A DNA stretch of 64,000 bases from Enterococcus quebecensis (GTDB taxonomy: Bacteria > Bacillota > Bacilli > Lactobacillales > Enterococcaceae): NCBI RefSeq assembly GCF_001730365.1, contig NZ_MIKB01000013.1, positions 124,001-188,000 on the forward strand. Reading direction: 5' to 3'. The translations under genes and the position numbers were made by a program. The notes under the pieces were generated by a model. It was not told the origin of the DNA and searched no databases. It was given only the letters and a program-made list of their open reading frames with translations. Of this stretch, positions 43,501-52,385 are shown piece by piece (position 1 is the first letter of the stretch; every line of letters begins with the position of its first letter).

Positions 43501-45324
43501 CTCCCATTGAACTTTCTTGCCTGATTTTAGCGTTTCTTCTACTAAAATTTTTCCTGTTGTTTCACCAATTTTTGACGTTTCTGGCTTAGAAGTGAACCGT
43601 TTCACTTCAATATTTTTATATCCTTTTTTATCAATGTACTCATCAATATGTTTTGTTAAGTATGCATCATCGGCATTCAGAGGTACGGTGCTTTTTTTTG
43701 ACCTCAGTTGATTGACACGTACTGGACTAAACCCCTCTGTTGTTATCTCATAGTATACAAACTTCTGATCATCATTTTCTTTTGTCTCGTTTCCATTAAC
43801 AATCAGTCGTTCTCTAGTTCCGGCTTCTTCATGAAAAACTTGTAGTAAATCTCCATAAACTGCTTGATTGTATCCATTCTTATTATCTCCAAATGTTTTT
43901 ATTTTAGTTAAAATATCTTCTTGTCCCTGTGCCCATTGAAGAGAGTTATTTGAGGTTCCCGTTTTTTGATCACCAAGCTTTTGTGGTGTATCTGTTGGTC
44001 GTAACAAACGTAAATCATAGTAAGTTCTGCCTCTATAGAAATCATGAAGTTCTCCATTAGTTGGATTACCTTGAGTAAATGTCAACATGGGGGATGAGTA
44101 GTGATTTAAAGTAACCGCACCGACTGATTTATCGCCATACCCCTTTAGAAATACGGCATTGCCCCATTTTACATTTACTTTTAAAGGCACTATAACAGAT
44201 TGAGAAGAAGTGCCTAATGTTTCCGTTACTGTAACATCAATTGTTTGCTCTCCTACAATTTGAAATAATTTTTCGTAAGCATCTGACTCCATTTTAATTT
44301 GAGCATTACTACTACTATCTAAAACTTTAATAACGTCATTTAAATTCACCTTTGCCCAACTCAGACTTTCCCCTAAATTAACTTCAACAGGCTTACTCTG
44401 TTCTGCTGATAATTTTCCTTTAACGTTATAATAAACATAAAAAGTTTGTGGTTGATTGTATTCATCCCATACTTTTATACCCGCCCTAGTACTTCCAATT
44501 TTGTTAAAATCTGGATATTCAATAATTTCACTGGATACTTTGCCTGCGGATTGTTTTACTGTAAAAAAATCTGTGGCTTTTTGGTTAAATGAAGAACCCA
44601 AATCTACTGTTATTTTTTCCTTATATGTCTGTTCAATAGTCAAACTTGGAGCAGCCTCTAGTTTAACATTAAAATCTATAGGCTTATTCCATGCACCACC
44701 TTTTTTATTCGTTATTATCTCTATTAGTTTCGGTCCCCCCATATGAGGGGGAAAGTCTTGCCATAACTGTGCATCATAGCTATAGTTGATTTTTGGTTTT
44801 ACACTTTTAATCCCAAAGTCCTTTGACGTTCTAATAAGGTTAACTGTGAGTGGACCTGTTTTTTGAATACCAATAGTGTCAGTATTTATTTCCATAGAAA
44901 CATCTTTTAGTTTAAAGTCTTTTAAATATAGCCCACTACTATTAGATTCAGAAACTGGTTCATGTGAAAAATCAATAGTGGCAACTGACCCAAGCGCCCA
45001 TCCTAAATTTATATCTAAATCTCTAAAAAGACTATTGAACACTTGATTCGCAAGCTTATCTGATACATTATCTTTAGTAAGATTTTTTGGTTCTTTAATT
45101 CCTGAATCAAGCGTTCTATTTTCAGAATCAGCAGAGCTTTCTTGACTCTCTTTGTTTTGCTCTCCATCAGAGTTTGATTCTTCTATTTTCCGATTCTCAT
45201 ATGTCCCATTACTCTCTGTCTCAGCAAATACAAAAACTGATCCTGCTATACTTTCAAAAGTTAAAACAACGCACACACCAAAAGACAATATGTTATTTGT
45301 CATTTTATTATTTTTCAATTTCAA
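40507..45324 (-). CDS. Giant repeat surface protein with WxL-like C-terminus
   Basis: Secreted protein of about 1,605 residues. The start is placed at TTG 45324, which has GGAAGGTGG five bases upstream; GTG at 45333 lies inside that site. A long signal peptide ends near VFAETES. Then come an acidic Ser/Glu/Asn linker, beta domains, a first large module (VFLKGYGDKSVGAVTL... region), five tandem 91-residue Ig-like repeats beginning KEDKTKLELQDV, and a second large module (GISTVAYGAWGDSRTSA...). The C-terminus has WVNVTIPTKMLFFS, like the WxL motif of the neighbouring protein. There is no LPXTG. Likely an adhesin anchored by its WxL-like end. Confidence 0.87.
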   Translation of the reverse strand: MKLKNNKMTNNILSFGVCVVLTFESIAGSVFVFAETESNGTYENRKIEESNSDGEQNKESQESSADSENRTLDSGIKEPKNLTKDNVSDKLANQVFNSLFRDLDINLGWALGSVATIDFSHEPVSESNSSGLYLKDFKLKDVSMEINTDTIGIQKTGPLTVNLIRTSKDFGIKSVKPKINYSYDAQLWQDFPPHMGGPKLIEIITNKKGGAWNKPIDFNVKLEAAPSLTIEQTYKEKITVDLGSSFNQKATDFFTVKQSAGKVSSEIIEYPDFNKIGSTRAGIKVWDEYNQPQTFYVYYNVKGKLSAEQSKPVEVNLGESLSWAKVNLNDVIKVLDSSSNAQIKMESDAYEKLFQIVGEQTIDVTVTETLGTSSQSVIVPLKVNVKWGNAVFLKGYGDKSVGAVTLNHYSSPMLTFTQGNPTNGELHDFYRGRTYYDLRLLRPTDTPQKLGDQKTGTSNNSLQWAQGQEDILTKIKTFGDNKNGYNQAVYGDLLQVFHEEAGTRERLIVNGNETKENDDQKFVYYEITTEGFSPVRVNQLRSKKSTVPLNADDAYLTKHIDEYIDKKGYKNIEVKRFTSKPETSKIGETTGKILVEETLKSGKKVQWEYEVPFSIKEDKTKLELQDVELYQGDKFDPNMPFKNVTDKDGNKIKAEDFKYYYIYPDGKQVGSDWLTKELDTTEPGTYKVRVYHIESKEYSNEATITVKEDKTKLELQDVDLYQGEKFDPNMPFKNVTDKDGNKIKAEDFKYYYIYPDGKQVGSDWLTKELDTKEPGIYKVRIFHTESREYSNVATITVKEDKTKLELQDVELYQGDKFDPNMPFKNVTDKDGNKIKAEDFKYYYIYPDGKQVGSDWLTKELDTKEPGIYKVRIFHTESREYSNVATITVKEDKTKLELQDVELYQGDKFDPNMPFKNVTDKDGNKIKAEDFKYYYIYPDGKQVGSDWLTKELDTTEPGTYKVRVYHIESKEYSNEATITVKEDKTKLELQDVDLYQGEKFDPNMPFKNVTDKDGNKIKAEDFKYYYIYPDGKQVGSDWLTKELDTKEPGIYKVRVFHIESREYSNVSTVTIKEDKSSLKTKDLTVDVEQKISWKEGFSSATDENGKDIPWSDKRISIEGVPNKETNIDTSKPGVYEYTLIFKGKAKNTNAKFTVTVQEKLSAEANPQTLSLGTSIDRLNPKDFVKNVKKGNEEIKPEDYTVEIKETVNADTVANKTMTVTVVRRSTGEKVDVSVPVKVEWGISTVAYGAWGDSRTSAAFPLILGKNPIIAAVSGLKDDNTPIHSNFKDIYYQFDWFDLSETTTITMDETKRGKTYIEATGEELKQDALKKWGTDQKQPVQYGDIVRAWQREPTKNYLYENGQRNKYNNGQSSVYYEITKDGYRPLKVNQLKQKTVSTVLHASAETLNEDFKNNIGKYFDSNEIKNIKPVKFVNLPDTRTPGLKSAKVRVEETLKTGKKVQYDYDIEVNVENKWVNVTIPTKMLFFSDMETTDKIISESYSIKNNSANTSLSVEMASFSVGKTSGVNYLSEKDEDPSKQQKSLRLNLLVDGEKKVNSLNANTPSIPLTNLASSSSSDIRFEGKYFNDKSEDSPRLESSIILKFGIKD
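42115..43479 (-). repeat. Five tandem 273-bp repeats inside the giant surface protein gene
   Basis: Five in-frame copies of a 91-codon unit. Variant residues show that unit pair 1-2 (VELYQGD/TTEPGT then VDLYQGE/TKEPGI) recurs as pair 4-5, with unit 3 as a hybrid, so a two-unit block was duplicated. Near-identical DNA makes copy number likely to vary between strains and assemblies. Confidence 0.95.
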
Positions 45325-45537
45325 ACATGCCACCTTCCGTTAAAACTAAATACTATTTATAATTGTTTTTTTATTAATAGAATATTTATTTGACACCTCA
45401 TAATTAATAGAAAGTAACTCCTCTAAATTTCTTCTTCACTATTTAAACATGTTTTATATCCCAGTGATTATCGTCATCTGTTCCCCTCTAAAACAAAATA
45501 AAATAAATCACTTTTTTCTACTGACTAGTCAAATAGG

Positions 45538-45567
45538 TTGATTTCTTAACTCTCTAAATGATATACT
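45538..45567 (+). promoter_or_regulatory. Promoter of the first Mga-like regulator
   Basis: TTGATT (45538-45543), 18-base spacer, TATACT (45562-45567). The remainder of the 45334-45629 divergent gap is AT-rich and must hold the surface-cluster promoter; a possible TATAAA lies near 45355-45360 on the minus strand. The palindrome GACTAGTC (45523-45530) is a candidate regulator site. Confidence 0.62.
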
Positions 45568-45629
45568 CGATGAAATTAATTTGTTTTTTATTTCATTAAC
45601 ATATGTTTTTTTTGAAGGAGATGGTCTTA

Positions 45630-47171
45630 CTGGAAACCTTTCATATGAATTCTATTAATAAACAAAAATACGATTTGTTTGTTTTTATTTATTTTAGCGA
45701 AGAGAATGTGTGTATTAAAAATATTACTAATTATTTTCGGATTTCTGCCACTTCAGCAACCAGAAATATACGTGAAGTGAATGAAGACCTTTTGACTATT
45801 TTCAAAGATGACAGAATTAAAATAGCTAGAAAAAATAACCTTTACTATTTACAAAACAAAACAAATAAACCAGCAGCTTATATTACTGATAAAGTTCGTC
45901 TTGAGTATTTTAAAGATACTGATCAGTTCAAGATTATAGAAGCATTGCTAAAAAAAAGATTTCATAGTGTAAAATCTTTGGCTAACTACCTACATATTAG
46001 TACCCCTCATTTATATAAAGCGATAAAAAAAATAAACACTAATCTTGAAAAATTTGAAGTCAACATCTCTTTTCAAAATCCTTCTAAGTTTAGTAATTTT
46101 ACAAGCAAAAAAGAAATGAACATGCGTATCTTTCTTTATTATTATTATTGGCACTTTTATAAAGGGTTGGAATGGCCATTTAAAAGCCTGTTGGAGCCAA
46201 ACGTAACTAAATCAAAAATTTTAAAAACCTTTACATATTCTCAAATTCAAAGATTTAATTATTTAACTTCTCTTTCAAATTGTAGAATTTATTCAAGAAA
46301 GCAACACATTAAACTAGACGATGAGAGTTTAATAGACTTAACGCCCTTTAAACAGGTAAATGATTTTAGCCTAGCTCTTGTCTCAGACACTTACAAAATT
46401 CCTGAACAAATCCTAGAAGAAGAAAAAGTGTTCTTTAATTTTTTAACGCGTTTCTATATTGAAGATTGTGATGATAAAGAGCAAAAAATTAATATTGCCT
46501 CGCAATTTTTAAACGCATCTACTCCTCTAACTATCTATACCAAAAAGCTCCTAAAAAAACTTTTTTCGGCTTATCATATTGATGTTCCAAAAGATGTGTG
46601 GTTACTTTCTTACTACAATCTAAATACCATATTTCTTTATTTAAAATACATTAATCTTGACTATTCAGATTGGTATAGAACTCGGGATGGATTATCAAAT
46701 CAAGCTTCACATAATCCAGTATTGGAAATTGTTGAAAAAAAATTCATTTCTTATTTCACCAATACATTTACTGATCTTCCTCCACCATTTAAAATCACAG
46801 ACGGAATGATCAAATATGTTGCGCACTACCTTCACTACCTGATAGATAGCAATCTAAAAGTGGAACCTATCAAAATTTGTGTCCAGTATGGTCGTTTATT
46901 TTATTTAAATGATCAAATTAAACACACTATCAACTTGACTTTTCAATCAAAGAATATTAGTTATGTAGATACCCCTGAGAAAGCTGACTTGATTATCTCT
47001 GATAGCTATCAAGGTGAAAATGATACTGCCACTTACTTCTTCTTATATGACACCAATGATGAGAGCAATTGGAAAGCGATGATTACTACCATCAAAAAAA
47101 TGTTTTACAAAAAAGTCTTTATGACAACAGAGAGATTAGAAAAAAAACCAATTAATGAAATATCTCATTAA
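45630..47171 (+). CDS. Mga/AtxA-like transcriptional regulator 1
   Basis: DNA-binding regulator of about 513 residues with the Mga layout: N-terminal helix-turn-helix (ITNYFRISATSATRNIREVN), a second Mga HTH (VKSLANYLHISTPHLYKAIKK), a long helical PRD-like centre, and a C-terminal EIIB-like domain (VQYGRLFYLN... to DLIISDSYQG). The only well-placed ribosome site, GAAGGAG (45614-45620), points to a CTG start at 45630; ATG at 45645 is the conservative alternative. The neighbouring paralogue has an equal N-terminal length if CTG is used. It is divergent from the WxL cluster and likely controls it. Confidence 0.83.
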   Translation: METFHMNSINKQKYDLFVFIYFSEENVCIKNITNYFRISATSATRNIREVNEDLLTIFKDDRIKIARKNNLYYLQNKTNKPAAYITDKVRLEYFKDTDQFKIIEALLKKRFHSVKSLANYLHISTPHLYKAIKKINTNLEKFEVNISFQNPSKFSNFTSKKEMNMRIFLYYYYWHFYKGLEWPFKSLLEPNVTKSKILKTFTYSQIQRFNYLTSLSNCRIYSRKQHIKLDDESLIDLTPFKQVNDFSLALVSDTYKIPEQILEEEKVFFNFLTRFYIEDCDDKEQKINIASQFLNASTPLTIYTKKLLKKLFSAYHIDVPKDVWLLSYYNLNTIFLYLKYINLDYSDWYRTRDGLSNQASHNPVLEIVEKKFISYFTNTFTDLPPPFKITDGMIKYVAHYLHYLIDSNLKVEPIKICVQYGRLFYLNDQIKHTINLTFQSKNISYVDTPEKADLIISDSYQGENDTATYFFLYDTNDESNWKAMITTIKKMFYKKVFMTTERLEKKPINEISH

Positions 47172-47182
47172 TTGGTTTTTTA
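47147..47182 (+). terminator. Terminator overlapping the end of regulator 1
   Basis: Perfect arms ACCAATTAATGA and TCATTAATTGGT with a 6-base loop, followed by TTTTT. The last codons and the stop (47169-47171) lie inside the hairpin. Confidence 0.9.
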
Positions 47183-47413
47183 GGTATACTTATTATTTAG
47201 TAATACAGCTTTTATGTTAATGCTGAAACCATCTAGCACTATTCATATTTCATTTGCTTCTATTGTAAGTTTTGCTATTTCTACTACAAAAACTTTCAAT
47301 CAATAACTCCCACCATATTTTGCGATTATTTTTTTTTGATTCCTCTACAACCATTATTAAAGAATCTGCATTACAACAAAGATGCTATAGTTATCTATAT
47401 ATGAGGTGATTGA

Positions 47414-48883
47414 ATGGATTTTTTTTTAAGCGATAAAGATAAAAGAAAATACGAACTTTTAAAAACAATATCGGAGTATCCTAGCATTGAAATGCGCCGT
47501 ATTAAAGATCATTTAAAAATTTCTTCCACAAGTATTCGTAGATTTTTACGCGAAATCAATCAAGAACTAGCTGAGGTTTTTCTAAAACATACTATTTCAA
47601 TCCGTTTATCAGATACAGGATACTCACTTACATCCAATAAAATTCCAAATAGTTTTTTATTAGATTCTATGAAACTATTTTATATTAAACAATCTAATGA
47701 ATTTAATATTTTGAATGCGTTAATTACCAAGCGTTACGCTAGCGTCAACCAGCTCTCACTGAAAATAAATATTAGTCCATCACATCTATACAAATACGTT
47801 AAACGTATTCGGGTGTTTCTTTCTCGTTTTAAGCTAGATATTAATTTTTCCGATAATAATACGGGTAACTCTAATCTAGCTGGAACTGAAATTGATAAAT
47901 TGTATTTTCTTAATGTCTATTTTTGGGAGATATACAAAGCTGTAGAATGGCCTACCTTTCTCTCCGATACTCATCAAATTTACAATACAGCTACTCTATC
48001 ATCCTTCCAGGAAAAAAGAATAAACTACATAAGTTCAGTCTCTAAACATCCTACGATCAAAAATCGTAAACTTACAACAGATTCTGATCTAAAAGAGATT
48101 TTTAATATTTTCCAAAAATTCAACGATACTGTGACATCTGGAGTACCAAAAACTCCTATAGAAAATTTTTTCATTCGATTGTTCATTCCTGAATTCGACT
48201 CGGACTTAAATAAACTACAGATAGCACAACTAGCACGTGAGCTTAAGAATAATAAAATTGTATCTTTATCTACTATATTTTTAAACAGTCTCTTTGAATC
48301 CTATCAAGTTTTTCCAACTGAATCTCAGTACAATGCTTGTTTCTATCATTCGTTGGTGATACACATTTTTTTAAAGTATGTAAATATCGACTTCTTTAGT
48401 CCGCTTGAAAATTGTCCAAGAGTAAGTGAACTTACTACAGAAGACTTAAGTTTTGTTGAACTGGAAAAGAGTTTATTTCAATTTTATGAAGAACTCACTA
48501 CTCAAAATAAAAACTACTCCATTCAAGTATCAAATGCAAACCTTATATACATGGTTAATTTTTGTTACTTTATATTAGACTACTGCACTGAAACAAAAAA
48601 AGTAAACATTTATATTGAATTCTCTAAAAATATTTTTTCAACACAAATGCTTAAGAAAAACTTATTAGGGATATTTGGACATGATAATATTGAATTAACC
48701 GACTCTCAACTGCAAGCAGATATCATTTTAACCGATTTTTCGCAGGAAGGGATGGAGCAAGAAAAAATATGTCATTTTGAAAATCCATATAGTCATGGGT
48801 CCTGGACTAATGCTTTATTGGTTATCACCTCTATGCTTTACAAAAAAAAGGGCTTTGTCAATAATTTTGCCATTCAAAATTAA
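47414..48883 (+). CDS. Mga/AtxA-like transcriptional regulator 2
   Basis: Paralogue of the preceding regulator, 489 residues, with the same order: HTH (IKDHLKISSTSIRRFLREIN), second HTH (VNQLSLKINISPSHLYKYVKR), helical centre, and a C-terminal EIIB-like domain (VNIYIEFSKNIFSTQ to ADIILTDFSQEG). The ribosome site GAGGTGATT lies before the ATG. The 240-base gap to the first regulator contains its terminator and no other gene. Proteins of this class usually form dimers and may respond to PTS phosphorylation in the PRD-like part. Confidence 0.85.
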   Translation: MDFFLSDKDKRKYELLKTISEYPSIEMRRIKDHLKISSTSIRRFLREINQELAEVFLKHTISIRLSDTGYSLTSNKIPNSFLLDSMKLFYIKQSNEFNILNALITKRYASVNQLSLKINISPSHLYKYVKRIRVFLSRFKLDINFSDNNTGNSNLAGTEIDKLYFLNVYFWEIYKAVEWPTFLSDTHQIYNTATLSSFQEKRINYISSVSKHPTIKNRKLTTDSDLKEIFNIFQKFNDTVTSGVPKTPIENFFIRLFIPEFDSDLNKLQIAQLARELKNNKIVSLSTIFLNSLFESYQVFPTESQYNACFYHSLVIHIFLKYVNIDFFSPLENCPRVSELTTEDLSFVELEKSLFQFYEELTTQNKNYSIQVSNANLIYMVNFCYFILDYCTETKKVNIYIEFSKNIFSTQMLKKNLLGIFGHDNIELTDSQLQADIILTDFSQEGMEQEKICHFENPYSHGSWTNALLVITSMLYKKKGFVNNFAIQN

Positions 48884-49017
48884 GCTATTTGTCATTAGAT
48901 TTGATTATTTTTTCTGACTTTTCAGTGCATACAATGCAAAGAAATAGATCGCTATTTCAAATTCTCTATTAGCACAAAATAGCTGATTATAATATGAGTA
49001 GATACAATTGAACAAAA

Positions 49018-49065
49018 AACAAGCAGTAAATCGGTTTCTACTCCGATTTACTGCTTGTTTTTTAT
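49018..49065. terminator. Bidirectional terminator
   Basis: Perfect arms AAACAAGCAGTAAATCGG and CCGATTTACTGCTTGTTT with an 8-base loop, between the convergent regulator 2 and DoxX genes. Confidence 0.93.
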
Positions 49066-49097
49066 TACTACTTTAATTCATCTTCACTATATTTAAA

Positions 49098-49481
49098 TTA
49101 AGCTGGTGGTATGAATTGGATAATTTTTTTGTTGAAATGTGAGTAACCACACGCAATTGACATAACAATTAATAGTAACTCCAACTCAAAGCCATCAACA
49201 AAACCACTTCCGGCCTTTAACATAAAAATTGCTGAGCCTAAAATAGCAATAAATCCCAGCGAAACCAATGGTACTAGTAAACCAATAATCATGAAAATAC
49301 CACCGCCTACTTCAATTAGGGCAATAATTATAGGCATGAACGATGGTAATCCCAACCCAACAAAGAATTCTGTCGTTCCTTTCAGATCTGAAAACTTTGC
49401 CACACCATGTAAAACCATAGTGATACCTAATGTTATTCTTATTAGTAAAAGACTAGTACTTGTTGCATTTTTTAACTGCAT
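49098..49481 (-). CDS. DoxX family membrane protein
   Basis: Four-helix membrane protein of 127 residues in the DoxX/MauE family. It begins MQLKNATSTSLLLIRITLG with the typical motif ITMVLHGVAKFSD. The ATG at 49481 is preferred because GGAGG lies 11 bases upstream; a longer reading starting at 49535 has no ribosome site. Relatives are linked to redox or thiol-stress functions, but the precise role here is unknown. Single-gene unit. Confidence 0.88.
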   Translation of the reverse strand: MQLKNATSTSLLLIRITLGITMVLHGVAKFSDLKGTTEFFVGLGLPSFMPIIIALIEVGGGIFMIIGLLVPLVSLGFIAILGSAIFMLKAGSGFVDGFELELLLIVMSIACGYSHFNKKIIQFIPPA

Positions 49482-49635
49482 TAATTTTGTAACCTCCTTT
49501 AATTGATGGTTAATTATATCATACACTAAATTCACTTACAATAAGTAAGTGAATATTTTTTATTTTTAATCGATTACAGTATTATTCATTCCTTCTATCA
49601 ACTATTTACCTTATTGTATGTTCATTTTTCAGTAT

Positions 49636-49668
49636 AATAAAAACACTTAACTAAATTGCTAAGTGTTT
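49636..49668 (-). terminator. Terminator of the phosphoesterase gene
   Basis: Arms AAACACTTA and TAAGTGTTT around a 10-base loop, followed on the minus strand by TTATT. Confidence 0.75.
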
Positions 49669-49673
49669 AATAA

Positions 49674-51383
49674 TCATTTTTTATTTTGCTTTTCATCTTT
49701 TAATAAGCTCATCAATTCAAATCCAGTGTTCATTTTAGAATAAATCGAGCAAACGACAAACCGTTCTTTGCCTGCGAATTCCACCATTTTATAGCGTCCT
49801 GAAGATGCTGGTATATGATGATGACCATGAATCGCCCCAATGATGTTATATTCCTCAAATAACTGTTTAATTTTTGGATCTGAGCATACATAGTTTTTCT
49901 TATACGATTTGCTTTTTGGTGAAAGCATACTAAGTTCGTTGAACAAAGGCGCATGAGAAACGATTACTGTTGGTATATCGTAATCATTATTTAGTAAGTA
50001 GTTTAATGAATTTAGAATAAACTTTTGTTGTTCTTTTTTCCGTTTCACTAGTGCAACGGGGATTGTGAGTCCTATATATCGAATACCATTATGAACAATA
50101 CTACTATTATTTAACACGTTCACTTTAGGAAAGCGTTTTCCAAGTTCTACTTTAACACATTCATAATAAATATGATTCCCTGTTGGTAACTTGTCCCAAG
50201 AATCATCTGGATTTCGCATAAGTTCTTTAAACCACTCGTTTTTGAAAAATGGTGTCCATTTTTCCCACTCTTGATCCTCTTTATTTGGACTGTCTGGCAA
50301 TACAGCTGCTAATTCATGATTTCCTATAACGTAAAGCCCTTTGATTTCTTCGTTCACTACATGAGAATCAGCAATATCTCCAACTAAGATATTGAAGTTT
50401 TTATTATTGAATGGAAGTGTTCCGTCAATCGTATGAATGTCAGAAACAACATTGACTACATTTGGATTTTCTGTTGGAAGAACATTTTCAAAATATTGTT
50501 CTAGTTCTCTAGGATCAACACTATGTGCATTGTAATTTTTCCTAACCTCAGATAACTCTTTCCCAACTTCTGATCGTAAAAGCAACTTATTATTTGCAGG
50601 TGTGGTTTGTTTCGCAACAATAATTGAATTTTCTATTCTTTGTTTTATTTCTTGTGGTAGTAAATCTAAAGCAGGTTGAATATCTGATTCAATTGTTAAA
50701 TGTTTATCCGAAATAAAATGATCTTTCCCGTTTGTTTCTAGTAAATATACATGCTTGCCATCAGTTGTTATTGGTAATTCTTGAGTAAGTTGGACAATAA
50801 AATTAAGGTATTCTGAAACATATCCGGATATTCCTGTTTTTACATTTTCACTAAATAAAAACTTACCTGGAAGATTAGCAGACAGTGCCCCAGTTTCATC
50901 ATGCTGCAATAAGCGCCCTAAAATTTGAATCTCTAGCAAGGGATCTTCAAATATTGCATTATACGCTTGAATAACTTTAGCAGAGTTCTTATTCACTCGT
51001 TTGTTTGTCATTTGAAAAATACTTAGTTTAAGATAGGTTTCCAGATTGACTTTATGGGATCTGATATATTGATGAACCTCTTCTGGATGAAGCAGATATT
51101 GAATCGCTGCACGTTGGATATAATTTCTTGCTGTATCATAAGGAATGGCTGAATAGACAAGATCTCCTATGGAAGATACGTTTAACGAGTTTTCTTTTAT
51201 GTTGTAAGTTAATTGGAAGTACTCGTTTTTGAATATTGTTTTGTTGACTGGACGTCGTTTGTTTTCTGGGTATAGATCCAGACGGCTTGCGAGTTTTGGT
51301 GGTAGTATAGTTTCTACTCTTGATGGTGAAAAAGATGTTTGTTTGCTTATACTTAAGGAATTTTTCTCTTTATTTGATTTCAT
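49674..51383 (-). CDS. Calcineurin-like metallophosphoesterase with large N-terminal domain
   Basis: Protein of 569 residues. The ATG at 51383 (MKSNKEKNSL) has GGAGGTG five bases upstream and is preferred to the ATG at 51452. The C-terminal half is a metallophosphatase: VVSDIHTIDG, LVGDIAD, VIGNHELA, VSHAPLF and GAIHGHHHIP give the full metal-ligand set. The N-terminal 290 residues are not recognised. No membrane or signal segment. It follows a lipoprotein gene behind the helicase operon. A decayed paralogue fragment lies at 37251-37353. The substrate (nucleic acid, nucleotide or protein phosphate) is unknown. Confidence 0.82.
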   Translation of the reverse strand: MKSNKEKNSLSISKQTSFSPSRVETILPPKLASRLDLYPENKRRPVNKTIFKNEYFQLTYNIKENSLNVSSIGDLVYSAIPYDTARNYIQRAAIQYLLHPEEVHQYIRSHKVNLETYLKLSIFQMTNKRVNKNSAKVIQAYNAIFEDPLLEIQILGRLLQHDETGALSANLPGKFLFSENVKTGISGYVSEYLNFIVQLTQELPITTDGKHVYLLETNGKDHFISDKHLTIESDIQPALDLLPQEIKQRIENSIIVAKQTTPANNKLLLRSEVGKELSEVRKNYNAHSVDPRELEQYFENVLPTENPNVVNVVSDIHTIDGTLPFNNKNFNILVGDIADSHVVNEEIKGLYVIGNHELAAVLPDSPNKEDQEWEKWTPFFKNEWFKELMRNPDDSWDKLPTGNHIYYECVKVELGKRFPKVNVLNNSSIVHNGIRYIGLTIPVALVKRKKEQQKFILNSLNYLLNNDYDIPTVIVSHAPLFNELSMLSPKSKSYKKNYVCSDPKIKQLFEEYNIIGAIHGHHHIPASSGRYKMVEFAGKERFVVCSIYSKMNTGFELMSLLKDEKQNKK

Positions 51384-51468
51384 TGTTGCACCTCCTTTGT
51401 CAAAGTGATTATTTCTCCTATCGGATGAATTATTTTTGTTTAGGATATCCAAACAGATACATTATTAT

Positions 51469-52308
51469 CTATTGTCGATAATAGTAATTTTCTGCAGGAT
51501 ATGCTCCTCCTTGTTGCGCTAAAATAAGTCTTGGTTTTGTAGTATCTGAATTGTCTCCATCAGGATTTTCAAAACCGATCTTAAAAAATCCTATCGGAGT
51601 TGATCCTCCCATTTCTCCAGTTGATAAACTAGCATATGGGATTTTACTGGTTTTGTCAGAATCTTTTATTGTGTGAATTGTTTGATTTTTATTCGTTGTT
51701 CCATCAGCATTTATTACTAGAGTATCCCCAGTTCCGTTTTGCCAAGTTCCAACTAAGCTAGCAATGTCACCATTATTGATTGCTTCTATATCTAAATCTT
51801 CCTGAATAGAAGTTGATGACGTTGGCGTATTTTCAAGTTGATTCAAATAATCCTCATTAGCTTCAAAAAAAATAATAGCATCATCGAGCTGTACATTTGC
51901 TAAAACACTCTTTACTTCACTACTACACCAGAAATACATATAGCTTTGTGTGCCGTATGCATCATTTATGTTTGGGAGCAGTGTTGAATTTTCTAAAATG
52001 AACGATTGATTTGGATTTTTTGTGTCTGTTTTTAACACTGCGGAATAACCGTTATTTTTAAGATACTCATTGCCTTTTGTATTTGTGACAATCAAATACG
52101 TGTATACGTTGTTTGGCGCTTTTAATCCATATGGATTTTGTTCTGTAGAGCTGCTGCTTTGAGTAGATTCATTAGATTGGGAAGTTGTAGAATTATTTAT
52201 AATTGGCTTTGCTGTTGAAGTAGATTGTGTAGAGAGCTCTTTGTTGCTCTTACAAGATACTAATATTAGTAATACAACTAAAATCCATCCAGAAATCTTC
52301 CATTTCAT
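51469..52308 (-). CDS. Lipoprotein with DUF6287-like domain
   Basis: Exported lipoprotein of 279 residues: signal peptide with lipobox LILVSC (Cys19), a Ser/Thr/Gln-rich linker, an unrecognised domain (YLIVTNTKGNEYLKNNGYSA onward), and then the DUF6287-like segment IEAINNGDIASLVGTWQNGTG with the conserved GTW. The ribosome site AGGAGTG lies upstream. It starts 77 bases after the helicase stop; no clear terminator lies between, so read-through from the helicase operon is possible. Confidence 0.8.
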   Translation of the reverse strand: MKWKISGWILVVLLILVSCKSNKELSTQSTSTAKPIINNSTTSQSNESTQSSSSTEQNPYGLKAPNNVYTYLIVTNTKGNEYLKNNGYSAVLKTDTKNPNQSFILENSTLLPNINDAYGTQSYMYFWCSSEVKSVLANVQLDDAIIFFEANEDYLNQLENTPTSSTSIQEDLDIEAINNGDIASLVGTWQNGTGDTLVINADGTTNKNQTIHTIKDSDKTSKIPYASLSTGEMGGSTPIGFFKIGFENPDGDNSDTTKPRLILAQQGGAYPAENYYYRQ

Positions 52309-52385
52309 TTTCTCAACACTCCTATATTCATATGTTGTCTGTCTCTTTTACTCTTACATTATTTTTTTATACTTATCATAATCAT

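Noticed and set aside
44456-44746. Plus-strand ORF of 96 codons opposite the giant adhesin gene
   Set aside because: It lies antisense to a clear coding region, has no ribosome site and no recognisable protein pattern.
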